DNA of 64,000 nucleotides from NCBI GenBank assembly GCA_021777105.1, contig JAIQZQ010000073.1:21912-85911 (forward strand), written 5' to 3'. A model generated the notes under the pieces. The model did not search any database. It was not told where the DNA came from and saw nothing but the letters and a program-made list of their open reading frames with translations. Below are positions 35,249-44,462 of the stretch, one piece after another (the first letter of the stretch is position 1; each line of letters opens with the position of its first letter). The DNA comes from Candidatus Anammoxibacter sp. Its GTDB lineage: Bacteria; Planctomycetota; Brocadiia; Brocadiales; Anammoxibacteraceae. Made by a program: the position numbers and the translations under genes.

Positions 35249-35581
35249 ATGGAATTTAAATCATTGCATAAATTTGCAAAAATATCACCTACAAAAGCTA
35301 GATGTGTGATAGATTTGGTTAGGGGTAAATCTGTTAACGACTCTCTTGCTATATTGCGGAACACAAATAAAAGAGCGTCTCAAATGATCGATAAAGTGAT
35401 AAGATCCGCTGCCGCAAATGCTGATGAACTTTCTGATGTTAGTATAGATGATCTTTATGTGTCAGAGGCTAAGATTGATTGCGGCCCAAGCAGGAAGTGG
35501 CATAGACCTCGTTCTAGAGGGATGTGGAATCGGATTTTAAAAAGAACTTCTCATATTACTATTGTTTTGACTAATAAGTAA
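35249..35581 (+). CDS. rplV: Ribosomal protein uL22
   Basis: 110 residues. KFAKISPTKARCVIDLVRGK at the start and the tunnel loop GPSRKWHRPRSRGMWNRILK. 31 bases after rpsS. Confidence 0.98.
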   Translation: MEFKSLHKFAKISPTKARCVIDLVRGKSVNDSLAILRNTNKRASQMIDKVIRSAAANADELSDVSIDDLYVSEAKIDCGPSRKWHRPRSRGMWNRILKRTSHITIVLTNK

Positions 35582-35617
35582 AGAATTAATAACTTTTAAG
35601 GAATATAGGAGATTAAA

Positions 35618-36295
35618 ATGGGGCAAAAAGTTAACCCAACCGGTTTTAGGATAGGGATAACTGAATCCTGGCGCTCAAATTGGTACGCAAATAAGAAAGA
35701 CTTTGGAAATTTATTAGTTGAAGATAATAAAATACGGAAGTTTATTAAAAAAAATTATGGGTTTGCCGCAATTCCACGAATTGATATAGAACGTACTAGA
35801 GAAGAAGCTAATATAATTTTACATTCTGCGCGCCCGGCTCTTATTATTGGACGAAAAGGTTTAGAGGTTGAGAAACTAAAAGATAGACTTGAAAAATTAA
35901 TCAACCGACAAACGAATATCAAAATAAAAGAGGTTAATAAACCTGAATTACAAGCTCAACTTGTTGCTGAAAGTATTGCTGAACAGCTTAAAAAAAGAGC
36001 GGCATTTAGAAAAGTATTAAAAAAAACAGTTGATGCAACTATGCAATCAAAAGCCAAAGGAATTAAAATTCAAGTTTCGGGGCGTTTAAATGGCGCAGAG
36101 ATTGCAAGATCGGAATCTGTAACTGAAGGAAGCATACCTTTGCATACTTTGAAGGCAGATGTAGATTATGGATTTGCTGTTTCATACACAACTTATGGCA
36201 CGATAGGTGTTAAAGTGTGGGTTTATAGAGGAATTGTGTCATCTGATAAGGAGAAGAGTAACAATGCGGTTAATGCCAAAAAGGGTAAAGTATAG
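35618..36295 (+). CDS. rpsC: Ribosomal protein uS3
   Basis: 225 residues. MGQKVNPTGFRIGITESWRS, a KH domain (IIGRKGLEVEKLKDRLEKL) and SGRLNGAEIARSE. Its 3' end overlaps rplP by 32 bases. Confidence 0.98.
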   Translation: MGQKVNPTGFRIGITESWRSNWYANKKDFGNLLVEDNKIRKFIKKNYGFAAIPRIDIERTREEANIILHSARPALIIGRKGLEVEKLKDRLEKLINRQTNIKIKEVNKPELQAQLVAESIAEQLKKRAAFRKVLKKTVDATMQSKAKGIKIQVSGRLNGAEIARSESVTEGSIPLHTLKADVDYGFAVSYTTYGTIGVKVWVYRGIVSSDKEKSNNAVNAKKGKV

Positions 36296-36683
36296 GAAGT
36301 TACAAAGAGGGCGTATTAAAGGTAATGCCACAAGAGGAAATGTTGTTTCATTCGGCGAATTTGCGCTTCAGGCATTAGAGCCCGGTTGGATTAGTTCTCA
36401 ACAAATTGAAGCTGGACGTATTGCTGCTACACATCATTTTGCGCGTGAAGGAAAATTGTTAATTAGGATATTCCCGCATAAGTCAATTAGCGCAAAACCT
36501 ATTGAAACTCGTATGGGCAAGGGAAAGGGCGAAACTGATAGATGGGTTGCTGTTGTTAAACCTGGAACTATATTGTATGAAGTAGGTGGCGTTCCTTTAG
36601 ACGAAGCAAAACAAGCTTTTAATAAAGTTGCGCATAAATTGCCGGTAAGAGTTAGGTTTGTTGTAAGGAGGGAGTTTGGTTGA
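36264..36683 (+). CDS. rplP: Ribosomal protein uL16
   Basis: 139 residues from ATG 36264, inside the end of rpsC; AAGGAG at 36248-36253 supports it and the product starts MRLMPKRVKYRKLQRGR as expected. Longer upstream frames are rejected. Contains FGEFALQALEPGWISSQQIE. Confidence 0.95.
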   Translation: MRLMPKRVKYRKLQRGRIKGNATRGNVVSFGEFALQALEPGWISSQQIEAGRIAATHHFAREGKLLIRIFPHKSISAKPIETRMGKGKGETDRWVAVVKPGTILYEVGGVPLDEAKQAFNKVAHKLPVRVRFVVRREFG

Positions 36684-36895
36684 AAGTAAGCGAAATAAGA
36701 AATAAATCAAAAGAAGAGATATTAGAAGAGATTGATGGTTGCAACAGGGAATTATTAAATCTTAGATTTCAATGGCAAGCTGGTGAATTAAGAAATTCTG
36801 CTCAATATCAAAAAACAAAAAAAGCAAGAGCAAGATTGAAAACAATCTTACGTGAAATAGAGCTAAATATTAATAAGAATATAAAAACTATATAA
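36680..36895 (+). CDS. rpmC: Ribosomal protein uL29
   Basis: 71 residues, TTG start in a TTGA overlap with the rplP stop, preceded by AAGGAGGG (36665-36672). Typical two-helix hairpin with LLNLRFQWQAGEL. Exit-tunnel protein. Confidence 0.94.
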   Translation: MKVSEIRNKSKEEILEEIDGCNRELLNLRFQWQAGELRNSAQYQKTKKARARLKTILREIELNINKNIKTI

Positions 36896-37005
36896 TTGTT
36901 AATTTAAGTTATTTTGTACTATTTATTAATTAAATTGAATTATAAATTTTAGACTTGTTCACAAAATATAAATAAATAAGTTTTAAAAAAAGGTAACTAA
37001 ATATA

Positions 37006-37257
37006 ATGGCGGAAAAAAATATAAAACAAAAAGTTGTTGTAGGTATTGTTAAGAGCGATAAGATGGATAAAACAGTTACTGTAAAAACCGAGAGAATAGT
37101 TAAGCATCCAAAATATGGGAAATATATGAAAGATTCAACAATATACAAAGCGCATGATGAAAATAATGAGGCTAAAATCGGTGATAAAGTAAAAATAACA
37201 TTAAGCAGGCCTTTAAGTAAAACTAAAAGATGGAAGCTTGTTGAAAAAGTAAATTGA
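37006..37257 (+). CDS. rpsQ: Ribosomal protein uS17
   Basis: 83 residues. VVGIVKSDKMDKTVTVKTER and VKHPKYGKYMKDSTIYKAHD, then LSRPLSKTKRWKLVE. Preceded by a 110-base AT-rich gap. Confidence 0.97.
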   Translation: MAEKNIKQKVVVGIVKSDKMDKTVTVKTERIVKHPKYGKYMKDSTIYKAHDENNEAKIGDKVKITLSRPLSKTKRWKLVEKVN

Positions 37258-37278
37258 TTTTGTAAAAGGGTATAAATT

Positions 37279-37647
37279 ATGATAATGGAGCAAACTAGTT
37301 TAGATGTCGCAGATAATAGCGGGGCTAAAAAAGCAAAGTGCATTAAGGTTCTAGGAGGAACTAGTAGGAAGTGCGCAAGTCTTGGGGATGTTATAGTTGT
37401 AGCTATTAAAAAAGCATTGCCTGGAGGAGAAATAAAAAAAGGCGACGTTGTTCAAGGCGTTATTGTTAGAACTAAAAAGAACGTTCGTCGGGATGATGGG
37501 TCATATATAAAATTTGACAAAAATGCTATTGTTGTAATTGACAAGGATGGCAATCCTAGAGGCACAAGGATATTTGGAGCCGTTGCCAGGGAGTTGCGAC
37601 AGAAGAATTTTATGAAAATAATTTCTTTAGCTCCTGAAGTTGTATAA
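37279..37647 (+). CDS. rplN: Ribosomal protein uL14
   Basis: 122 residues, exactly the usual length. TSLDVADNSGAKKAKCIKVL, VVIDKDGNPRGTRIFGAVAR. Begins the spc-type order without a larger gap from rpsQ. Confidence 0.98.
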   Translation: MIMEQTSLDVADNSGAKKAKCIKVLGGTSRKCASLGDVIVVAIKKALPGGEIKKGDVVQGVIVRTKKNVRRDDGSYIKFDKNAIVVIDKDGNPRGTRIFGAVARELRQKNFMKIISLAPEVV

Positions 37648-37683
37648 TTTTAATCAAAATTTACAAAGGTTTAATGATTTAGA

Positions 37684-38019
37684 ATGCGTATTAGAAATGG
37701 GGATGATGTTCAGGTTATTAATGGCGATGATAACGGTAAAATTGGAAAAATAAAATCCGTAAATATAAAAAGTAAGCGGGTTGTTATCGAAGGCATGAAT
37801 TTAGTTGTTAAACATTTAAAACCAAGCCAAAAAAACCCTAAAGGAGGCAGAATTCAAATGGAAGCTTCTATTGCTTCTTCAAATGTTTTGCCTATCTGTA
37901 AGAACAAAAGTTGCGCCAAGCATAACAAAGGTGTAAGGGTTAAAATGAAAATATTAAATAACAGTGAAAAGATAAGAGCTTGTGTAAAATGTGATCATGA
38001 AATCTCTAATAATGAGTAG
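37684..38019 (+). CDS. rplX: Ribosomal protein uL24
   Basis: 111 residues. KOW motif at the start (GDDVQVINGDDNGKIGKIKS), then a C-terminal cysteine cluster CKNKSC ... CVKC, a variant of the C-x2-C ... C-x2-C zinc ribbon of many L24 proteins with two extra residues in the first pair. Confidence 0.95.
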   Translation: MRIRNGDDVQVINGDDNGKIGKIKSVNIKSKRVVIEGMNLVVKHLKPSQKNPKGGRIQMEASIASSNVLPICKNKSCAKHNKGVRVKMKILNNSEKIRACVKCDHEISNNE

Positions 38020-38115
38020 CTTATTTAGGTTTAGTTTTAATATCTTCGTTTAATAAATTATATTAGGTTAAGTTCTGCCTAATAAAGTAAAATTTAAAAA
38101 GTCTAATAAAAAAAA

Positions 38116-38676
38116 ATGGCAAGATTATTTGATAAATACAAAAATGAGATAGTAAAAGAGTTAATGGAGAAATCTAATTACTCAAATGTGCATTCAGTGC
38201 CAAAGCTTAATAAAATCGTTATTAATATGGGTTTAGGCAAGGCGAATGAGAATAAGAAATATTTAGAAGAAGCTGTAAAGCTTTTAACAGACATAAGCGG
38301 ACAAAAACCAGTAATAACAACAGCTCGAAAAGCTGTTGCTGGATTCAAATTAAGAGAAGGTGATAAAATTGGTTGCAAGGTAACATTGCGCAAAAAAATG
38401 ATGTATGAGTTTTTAGATCGCTTGATTAGCATTGTAATTCCAAGGTTTAAAGATCTAAGAGGGTTATCGCCTAAATCTTTTGATAAAAATGGAAATTATT
38501 CGATGGGTATATCTGAACAGTCAGTTTTTACAGAGATAGATCATGATTCAATAGAATTCCCTTTAGGAATGGACATAACATTAAATATATCTAATGGGAC
38601 GCCGAGTGGTTCATTTGAATTACTGAAATTGTTTGGAATGCCATTTAAAAATTCTAAATCAGGAGAACAGAATTGA
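38116..38676 (+). CDS. rplE: Ribosomal protein uL5
   Basis: 186 residues. VPKLNKIVINMGLGKANEN, ARKAVAGFKLREGDKIGCKV and the C-terminal QSVFTEIDHDSI. Contacts 5S rRNA. Overlaps rpsN by 4 bases. Confidence 0.98.
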   Translation: MARLFDKYKNEIVKELMEKSNYSNVHSVPKLNKIVINMGLGKANENKKYLEEAVKLLTDISGQKPVITTARKAVAGFKLREGDKIGCKVTLRKKMMYEFLDRLISIVIPRFKDLRGLSPKSFDKNGNYSMGISEQSVFTEIDHDSIEFPLGMDITLNISNGTPSGSFELLKLFGMPFKNSKSGEQN

Positions 38677-38858
38677 CACGGAAAGCGTTAGTAGAAAAAT
38701 GCAATAAAACTCCAAAATACAAAACTAGGCTTTATTTTAGATGCAATATTTGCGGACGTCCAAGATCTTATTATCGCAAATTTAAAGTATGCCGAATTTG
38801 TTTTAGAGAGCTGGCATTAAAGGCTGAAATTCCTGGTGTAAAAAAAGCTAGTTGGTAA
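38673..38858 (+). CDS. rpsN: Ribosomal protein uS14, zinc (type Z) form
   Basis: 61 residues, TTG start overlapping the rplE TGA (TTGA). Zinc ligands CNIC and CRIC; YYRKFKVCRICFRELA typical of the short zinc-binding S14. Confidence 0.96.
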   Translation: MTRKALVEKCNKTPKYKTRLYFRCNICGRPRSYYRKFKVCRICFRELALKAEIPGVKKASW

Positions 38859-38913
38859 AATTAAGTTTGAAATATTATTTATATAGGTGTCGCTATTGTA
38901 GGAGATTTAGGGT

Positions 38914-39312
38914 ATGAGTATGAATGATCCAATTGCAGATTTGCTGACAAGGATTAGAAATGCAAATATGATATGCCGGGATAAAGTTGACATTCCAAGC
39001 TCAAAAATAAAAATAGGCATAGTGAATGTATTAAAAAATGAAGGCTTTATCAATGATTATAAAGAAATAGAAGACGGTCCTAAGAAGACTCTTATAGTCT
39101 ATTTAAAGTATGGGTCTATGAAGAAAAAAGTTCTTAATAGTTTAGTAAGGGAAAGTAAAGGCGGAAAGAGAGTTTATAAAAAAGTTGAAGAGATTGGAAA
39201 TGTTCTTGGAGGTATCGGCATAAGAATACTTTCAACATCAAAAGGTATTTTAAGCGATAAAGAGTGTAAAAGAGAGAATATTGGCGGTGAACTTTTATGC
39301 ACTATATGGTAG
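38914..39312 (+). CDS. rpsH: Ribosomal protein uS8
   Basis: 132 residues. NDPIADLLTRIRNAN at the start, GIRILSTSKGILSDKEC and the terminal GGELLCTIW. Confidence 0.98.
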   Translation: MSMNDPIADLLTRIRNANMICRDKVDIPSSKIKIGIVNVLKNEGFINDYKEIEDGPKKTLIVYLKYGSMKKKVLNSLVRESKGGKRVYKKVEEIGNVLGGIGIRILSTSKGILSDKECKRENIGGELLCTIW

Positions 39313-39385
39313 GTATATGATAACAATATAGTATTTTTAAGTAGATGTTTGAGTTTAATATTTTAATGTTGGGAAATTATCAAAA

Positions 39386-39946
39386 ATGTCAAGAATTGCA
39401 ATAAAACCTATAAAGATACCTAGCAATGTTAAAGTTACATTAGCAAATGGACAGGTAAAAGTTAAGGGCCCAAAGGGCGAATTGATTCAGGTGTTACATC
39501 CCGCTATTAATCTTGATATTAATGAGAAAGATAGTTCTGTAAAAGTTTTATGCCCATCTCCAAAGAAAAATGAAAAAGGTATTTTAGGTTTGTTTTATTC
39601 TTTAATATCTAATATGGTTATTGGCGTAACAGATGGTTTTTTTAAAGGGCTTGAGATTATTGGTTTAGGTTTTAGTGTTAAAACTCAAGGCAAAAAATTA
39701 GTATTACAAATAGGGTTTTCTCATCCGGTTGATATGGATATACCTGAAGGGATTGAAGTTGAAATAATCAACCAAACTAATCCTGGAAAATTAAACATTA
39801 AAGGACCGGATAAGCAGGTTGTTGGCCAATTTGCTGCAAATATTAGAAGGATTCGGCCACCAGAGCCTTACAAAGGCAAAGGTATTAAATATGTAGACGA
39901 GCAAATTCGTCGAAAAGCTGGTAAAGCATTATCAACAGGGGCATAA
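39386..39946 (+). CDS. rplF: Ribosomal protein uL6
   Basis: 186 residues. Duplicated domain; VKGPKGELIQVLHP in the first half, GPDKQVVGQFAANIRRIRPP and YKGKGIKY in the second. Confidence 0.97.
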   Translation: MSRIAIKPIKIPSNVKVTLANGQVKVKGPKGELIQVLHPAINLDINEKDSSVKVLCPSPKKNEKGILGLFYSLISNMVIGVTDGFFKGLEIIGLGFSVKTQGKKLVLQIGFSHPVDMDIPEGIEVEIINQTNPGKLNIKGPDKQVVGQFAANIRRIRPPEPYKGKGIKYVDEQIRRKAGKALSTGA

Positions 39947-39949
39947 TCA

Positions 39950-40318
39950 ATGCAAGAAATTAAGAGAAAATTAGTAAGACGAAAGAGAAGACATTTAAGG
40001 CTAAGGAAACGTGTTATTGGAACATGCGCAAGGCCTCGTCTTAGTGTTAATAGAACATTGAAGAATATTTTTTGCCAATTGATTAATGATATTGATGGCA
40101 AAACATTAGCAAGTGCTTCTTCTCTTTTAAAAGAAATAAAAGATAAGCAACCATATGGCGGGAATAAAAAAGCCGCAGAGTTAGTTGGTGAAAAAATTGC
40201 TGAAGACGCAGTTAAATTAGGTGTTAAAGATGTTGTTTTTGATAGAAGCGGCTATAAGTATCATGGTAGAATACAATCGCTAGCTGAGAGCGCAAAAAAA
40301 AATGGTTTAAATTTTTAA
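39950..40318 (+). CDS. rplR: Ribosomal protein uL18
   Basis: 122 residues, 3 bases after rplF. RPRLSVNRTLKNIFCQLIND, AKDVVFDRSGYKYHGRIQSL-type end. 5S rRNA binder. Confidence 0.97.
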   Translation: MQEIKRKLVRRKRRHLRLRKRVIGTCARPRLSVNRTLKNIFCQLINDIDGKTLASASSLLKEIKDKQPYGGNKKAAELVGEKIAEDAVKLGVKDVVFDRSGYKYHGRIQSLAESAKKNGLNF

Positions 40319-40334
40319 AGGAAGGAGCTTTTGT

Positions 40335-40817
40335 TTGGGTAAAGATGACGTAAATAAAAGTTTAGATGAAATTGTTGTTCAAATTAATCGATGCACTAAT
40401 GTAACAAAAGGTGGTAAGACTCTTAGTTTTAGCGCTTTAATTGTTGTAGGTGATAGGAATGGCAATGTTGGGTATGGATTTGGCAAATCACGCAATGTGC
40501 CTGGCGCAGTAGCAAAGGCCACTAAGGACGCAAGAAGGCAAATACAAAAAGTAGTCCTGAAAAATAATACAATACCACATGAAGTCAATGGTAAATTTCT
40601 ATCTTCAAAAGTTTTCATGAAACCTGCTACCAAAGGAACAGGTATAAAGGCAGGTGCTTCTGTAAGAGCATTGCTTGAATTAGTGGGTATAAAAGATGTA
40701 TTAACTAAATGTTATGGTAATAGAAATCCTATAAATGTGGTTAAAGCGACTATGGAAGGTTTATTAGCATTACAAAATAAAGAGGAAATTGCAAAATTAA
40801 GAGGTGTTTCATTATGA
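40335..40817 (+). CDS. rpsE: Ribosomal protein uS5
   Basis: 160 residues, TTG start (40335) with AAGGAG at 40322-40327. NRCTNVTKGGKTLSFSALIV, VGDRNGNVGYGFGKSRNVP, and GIKDVLTKCYGNRNPINVV. The next gene is rplO with a 4-base overlap: rpmD (uL30), usually between them, is absent. Confidence 0.97.
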   Translation: MGKDDVNKSLDEIVVQINRCTNVTKGGKTLSFSALIVVGDRNGNVGYGFGKSRNVPGAVAKATKDARRQIQKVVLKNNTIPHEVNGKFLSSKVFMKPATKGTGIKAGASVRALLELVGIKDVLTKCYGNRNPINVVKATMEGLLALQNKEEIAKLRGVSL

Positions 40818-41254
40818 AGCTAAGCGATCTTAAAGCATTTGATTTAGACAGGAAAAAGAAAAAAAGAATCGGTAGAGGCGCAGGGTCGGGTCATGGAAAG
40901 ACTTGTTGCCGCGGATCAAAGGGAGCCGGGTCAAGATCTGGAGTAGAATATGGTCCGCTTTTTGAAGGTGGTCAAATGCCGTTATTTAGGAGATTGCCAA
41001 AACGTGGTTTTAATAATATATTTAAAAAAGATTATAATATTGTAAATTTAAAGCAGTTAGATGTTTTTTCTGATAATGAAGTTGTTGATATTAATAGTTT
41101 AAAGGAAAAAGGCATTATTAAAAAAATCAAAGACGGGGTTAAGGTTCTAGCAGTTGGAGAGATAAAAAAACCTCTTCAGATAATTGCTAACAGATTTAGT
41201 AAAAGCGCATTGAAAAGTATAAAAGATGCAGGAGGGGAACCCAAGTTTGTATGA
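40814..41254 (+). CDS. rplO: Ribosomal protein uL15
   Basis: 146 residues. RIGRGAGSGHGKTCCRGSKG at the start, FEGGQMPLFRRLPKRGFNN. ATGA overlaps with both rpsE and secY indicate tight coupling. Confidence 0.97.
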   Translation: MKLSDLKAFDLDRKKKKRIGRGAGSGHGKTCCRGSKGAGSRSGVEYGPLFEGGQMPLFRRLPKRGFNNIFKKDYNIVNLKQLDVFSDNEVVDINSLKEKGIIKKIKDGVKVLAVGEIKKPLQIIANRFSKSALKSIKDAGGEPKFV

Positions 41255-42633
41255 TTGAACAATTTGGCAACATATTCAAAATTCCCGAACTTCGGAAAAA
41301 AATATTAATTACATTAGGTTTATTAGCTATTTGTAGGATAGGGGTTTACATTCCTATGCCGGGTATAGATACCGGTGTCCTTAAAGAGTATTTCAACCAA
41401 TTTACACAGTCAGGCGTAGGGCAGCTACTTGGTTTAGTTGACTTGTTTGCTGGTGGTGCTATGAGCACCGGTGCTATTTTTGGTTTAGGGATAATGCCTT
41501 ACATAAGCGCGTCTATTATATTCCAGCTTTTAGTTGGAGTAGTTCCGGCATTAGAGCGTTTGCAAAAGGAAGGTGAAGTTGGAAGAAAGAAAATAAACCA
41601 ATATACTAGAATCGCCACAGTTGGGCTGTGTTTGTTTCAAGCCTTTGTAATGTCGCGCACTCTTTATACTATAGATGTAAACGGTGTGCCGGTTGTCCCT
41701 ACATATCTTCAAGGTGTTGGTTTTCAGTTAATGGCCGCTTTGCTTCTTACTACTGGCACTATGTTTCTTATGTGGATAGGGGAACAAATTGATGAATGCG
41801 GAATAGGAAGCGGTATATCTTTAGTTATTATGATTAGCATTATTGACAGGCTGCCATGGGCTTTGTCTCAACTTTTTCAGAATTTTACATTTTCAGTTGC
41901 TCCGGCAGAGCATGAAGTTGGGATTGTTAAAGTTATAATACTTATAGGGGTTTTATTGTCTATAGTAGGCGGGGTTGTTTATATTACCCAAGGACAAAGA
42001 CGTATACCTGTTCAACAAGCGAGACATACAAGAGGGCGTAAGGTGTATGGTGGACAAAAACATTATCTTCCTCTTAAAGTAAATCAAGCTGGTGTTATGC
42101 CAATAATATTTGCGCAGTCATTGCTTATTTTTCCTTCAGCAATTCTGCATGGTTTGCAAACACGTTTTGAACCTGGAACTGTTTTATATTGGATAACTTC
42201 CAGACTTGGCGATATTTTACAAGGTGGAGTCACATATACAGTTTTATATGTGATGCTTATTGCTTTCTTTTGTTATTTTTGGACTGCGATTCAGTTCAAT
42301 CCACGTGAAATGGCCAATAATATGAAAGAGTATGGTAGTTTTATACCTGGTATACGGCCTGGAAAGAAAACAACAGAGTATCTTGAAGGTATTATGGGTA
42401 AAATAACATTAGCCGGCGCGGCATTTCTTGCATTAATTGCAATTCTACCTGGAATTGTTTCCGACGGATTAAATATTAATAAGGCGATTGCCGGATTTTA
42501 TGGAGGCACTGGATTGCTTATTGTAGTTGGTGTTGCATTAGATTTAGTACAGAAAATTGAGTCTCATTTGCTTATGCGACAGTATGGCGGATTTATTGGT
42601 GGAAGTAGCAGAGTTAGAGGCCGAAAAGGTTAA
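41251..42633 (+). CDS. secY: Preprotein translocase subunit SecY
   Basis: 460 residues, ten membrane segments. GVYIPMPGIDTG in the first loop, plug region near LVDLFAGGAMSTGAIFGLGI, MPYISASII, and the ribosome-contact loops with QGQRRIPVQQARH and FNPREMANNMKEYGSFIPGI. ATG overlaps the rplO stop. Confidence 0.98.
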   Translation: MIEQFGNIFKIPELRKKILITLGLLAICRIGVYIPMPGIDTGVLKEYFNQFTQSGVGQLLGLVDLFAGGAMSTGAIFGLGIMPYISASIIFQLLVGVVPALERLQKEGEVGRKKINQYTRIATVGLCLFQAFVMSRTLYTIDVNGVPVVPTYLQGVGFQLMAALLLTTGTMFLMWIGEQIDECGIGSGISLVIMISIIDRLPWALSQLFQNFTFSVAPAEHEVGIVKVIILIGVLLSIVGGVVYITQGQRRIPVQQARHTRGRKVYGGQKHYLPLKVNQAGVMPIIFAQSLLIFPSAILHGLQTRFEPGTVLYWITSRLGDILQGGVTYTVLYVMLIAFFCYFWTAIQFNPREMANNMKEYGSFIPGIRPGKKTTEYLEGIMGKITLAGAAFLALIAILPGIVSDGLNINKAIAGFYGGTGLLIVVGVALDLVQKIESHLLMRQYGGFIGGSSRVRGRKG

Positions 42634-42710
42634 TTGTTAAAAAGCTTGCTTTCTTTTAATGTTTTAATTGATTTTGAATAAAATCAATAGTTTTCTAAGG
42701 ACGGTTTTGA

Positions 42711-43463
42711 TTGATTGTTTGCAAATCCCCTCGCGAAATTGAGCTTATGCGAAAAGCGGGGAAGGTTTTAAAAGATGCTCTAAAGATTGCAAAAAAAATA
42801 GCCAAACCTGGTGTTACAACAAAATACATAGATGAGCAACTTGAAGAATATTTATTACAACAAGGTTGCCGTCCAATATTTAAAGGATATAAAGGTTTTC
42901 CTAAAAGTATTTGCGCTTCTATAAACGATGAAATTGTTCATGGTATTCCTAGCGATAGGGAGCTATGTGATGGAGATATTTTTAGCATTGATATCGGTTC
43001 GGAATATAAGAAATATATGGCTGATATGGCAATAACGTTGCCAATTGGTAATATTTCTGAGAAAGCGAAAATTCTTTTAGAAGTTTGTGAAAATTCTCTT
43101 AAACATGCTATAAAGACTTTAAAGGCTGATATAAAATTATCTGAGTTATCAAAAGCTATTCAAGTTTATGTAGAAGAGAGAGGGTTTTCAGTAGTGCGTG
43201 ATTACACTGGACATGGTATAGGCCGTAAGATGCACGAAGATCCGCAAATTCCAAATTTTGTTTCTAATACTGCATTAAATAATGATGTAATTCTTTCTTC
43301 CGGAATGACAATAGCAATTGAACCTATGATTTGTGTTGGTTCATATGAGACTGAAGTGCTTAGCAACAATTGGACTGTTGTAACCAGAGACAGATCTCTT
43401 TCTGCCCATTTTGAGCATACAATTGCTATTACTGACAATGGAGCGGATGTGCTTACTATATAA
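42711..43463 (+). CDS. map: Methionine aminopeptidase, type I
   Basis: 250 residues, TTG start (42711) with AAGG at 42697-42700. Metal ligands in DIGSEYKKYMADMAIT (two Asp), DYTGHGIGRKMHEDP (His), and C-terminal Glu residues (IEPM, FEHTIAIT). Removes N-terminal Met. adk, often upstream of map, is missing here. Confidence 0.97.
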   Translation: MIVCKSPREIELMRKAGKVLKDALKIAKKIAKPGVTTKYIDEQLEEYLLQQGCRPIFKGYKGFPKSICASINDEIVHGIPSDRELCDGDIFSIDIGSEYKKYMADMAITLPIGNISEKAKILLEVCENSLKHAIKTLKADIKLSELSKAIQVYVEERGFSVVRDYTGHGIGRKMHEDPQIPNFVSNTALNNDVILSSGMTIAIEPMICVGSYETEVLSNNWTVVTRDRSLSAHFEHTIAITDNGADVLTI

Positions 43464-43538
43464 TTGTTGTTATTATAATGTTTTGTTATTTGCATTAATT
43501 AGAGTACTTTAATTAAATTTATTAAAATTGAGATATGA

Positions 43539-43757
43539 ATGCCTAAAGAAGAACCAATCCGTGTTGAAGCAATTGTCAAAGAAGCTTTACCCAACGCAAT
43601 GTTTAAGGTTGAATTGCCAAATGGACATAAAATATTAGCTCATGTTTCAGGTAAAATGAGAATGCATTTTATTCGTATTTTACCTGGTGACAAAGTAACT
43701 GTAGAAATGTCTCCTTATGATTTAGAAAAAGGAAGAATTATTTATCGTAAATCTTAG
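43539..43757 (+). CDS. infA: Translation initiation factor IF-1
   Basis: 72 residues, one S1/OB domain: IRVEAIVKEALPNAMFKVEL, LAHVSGKMRMHFIRILPGDK, and YDLEKGRIIYR. Standard position after map. Confidence 0.98.
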   Translation: MPKEEPIRVEAIVKEALPNAMFKVELPNGHKILAHVSGKMRMHFIRILPGDKVTVEMSPYDLEKGRIIYRKS

Positions 43758-43771
43758 AAAAGAGATTTGTA

Positions 43772-43888
43772 ATGAAAGTTAGATCATCAGTAAAAAGAAT
43801 ATGTGAAAACTGTAAAATTATTATCAGAAAAAGGGTAGTAAGGGTTATTTGCACAAATCCTCGTCATAAACAAAGACAAGGAAAATAG
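43772..43888 (+). CDS. rpmJ: Ribosomal protein bL36
   Basis: 38 residues: MKVRSSVKRICENCKIIIRK followed by RVVRVICTNPRHKQRQG. Zinc ligands C, C, C and His of the C-x2-C-x12-C-x4-H form are present. 14 bases after infA. Confidence 0.95.
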   Translation: MKVRSSVKRICENCKIIIRKRVVRVICTNPRHKQRQGK

Positions 43889-43985
43889 ACTTGCCTAATA
43901 TAGTTATTAATCATAGCTAAATTAATTTAGCTAATACATTCAAAAGTATAATTTGTAAATTTCATCTAATGAAAGGAGAAGCAAA

Positions 43986-44372
43986 TTGCCCAGGATTGCA
44001 GGTGTAGACATACCAGGTAATAAACGTATTGTTGTTGCTTTGACCTATATTTATGGAGTAGGAAAAGTAATTTCAAAAGAAGTCTTAGATAGTCTACAGA
44101 TAGATGAAAATATAAGGGCAAAAGATTTGCCGGAAGACACTATCAGCGCTTTAGGTTCGCATCTAGGAAAAAAGTATATGATAGAGGGCCAATTGAGAAG
44201 GCATGAATCTCAGAATATTTCAAGGTTAAAAAATATTTTATGTTATAGGGGATTACGCCATCGTCAAGGACTCCCTGCCCGTGGACAAAGAACTAAAACT
44301 AATGCTCGAACAAGAAAAGGGCGTAAGAAGACTGTAGCTGGAAAGAAAAGCGTTAAAGATATGCATGGTTAA
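43986..44372 (+). CDS. rpsM: Ribosomal protein uS13
   Basis: 128 residues, TTG start (43986) with GAAAGGAG just upstream. MPRIAGVDIPGNKRIVVALT at the start and GLRHRQGLPARGQRTKTNAR near the end. First of the alpha operon; normally followed directly by rpsK. Confidence 0.97.
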   Translation: MPRIAGVDIPGNKRIVVALTYIYGVGKVISKEVLDSLQIDENIRAKDLPEDTISALGSHLGKKYMIEGQLRRHESQNISRLKNILCYRGLRHRQGLPARGQRTKTNARTRKGRKKTVAGKKSVKDMHG

Positions 44373-44462
44373 TATCTTTTTTCCTATTATTGCTTTAGTT
44401 TATCAATTTTGAACCTTAGTATAATTTAAAGCCATATATTATTAAGACCTTGTATCGTTTTA

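Noticed and set aside
36207..36263. Longer rplP from 36207
   Set aside because: The added part is rpsC read in another frame; AAGGAG supports ATG 36264.
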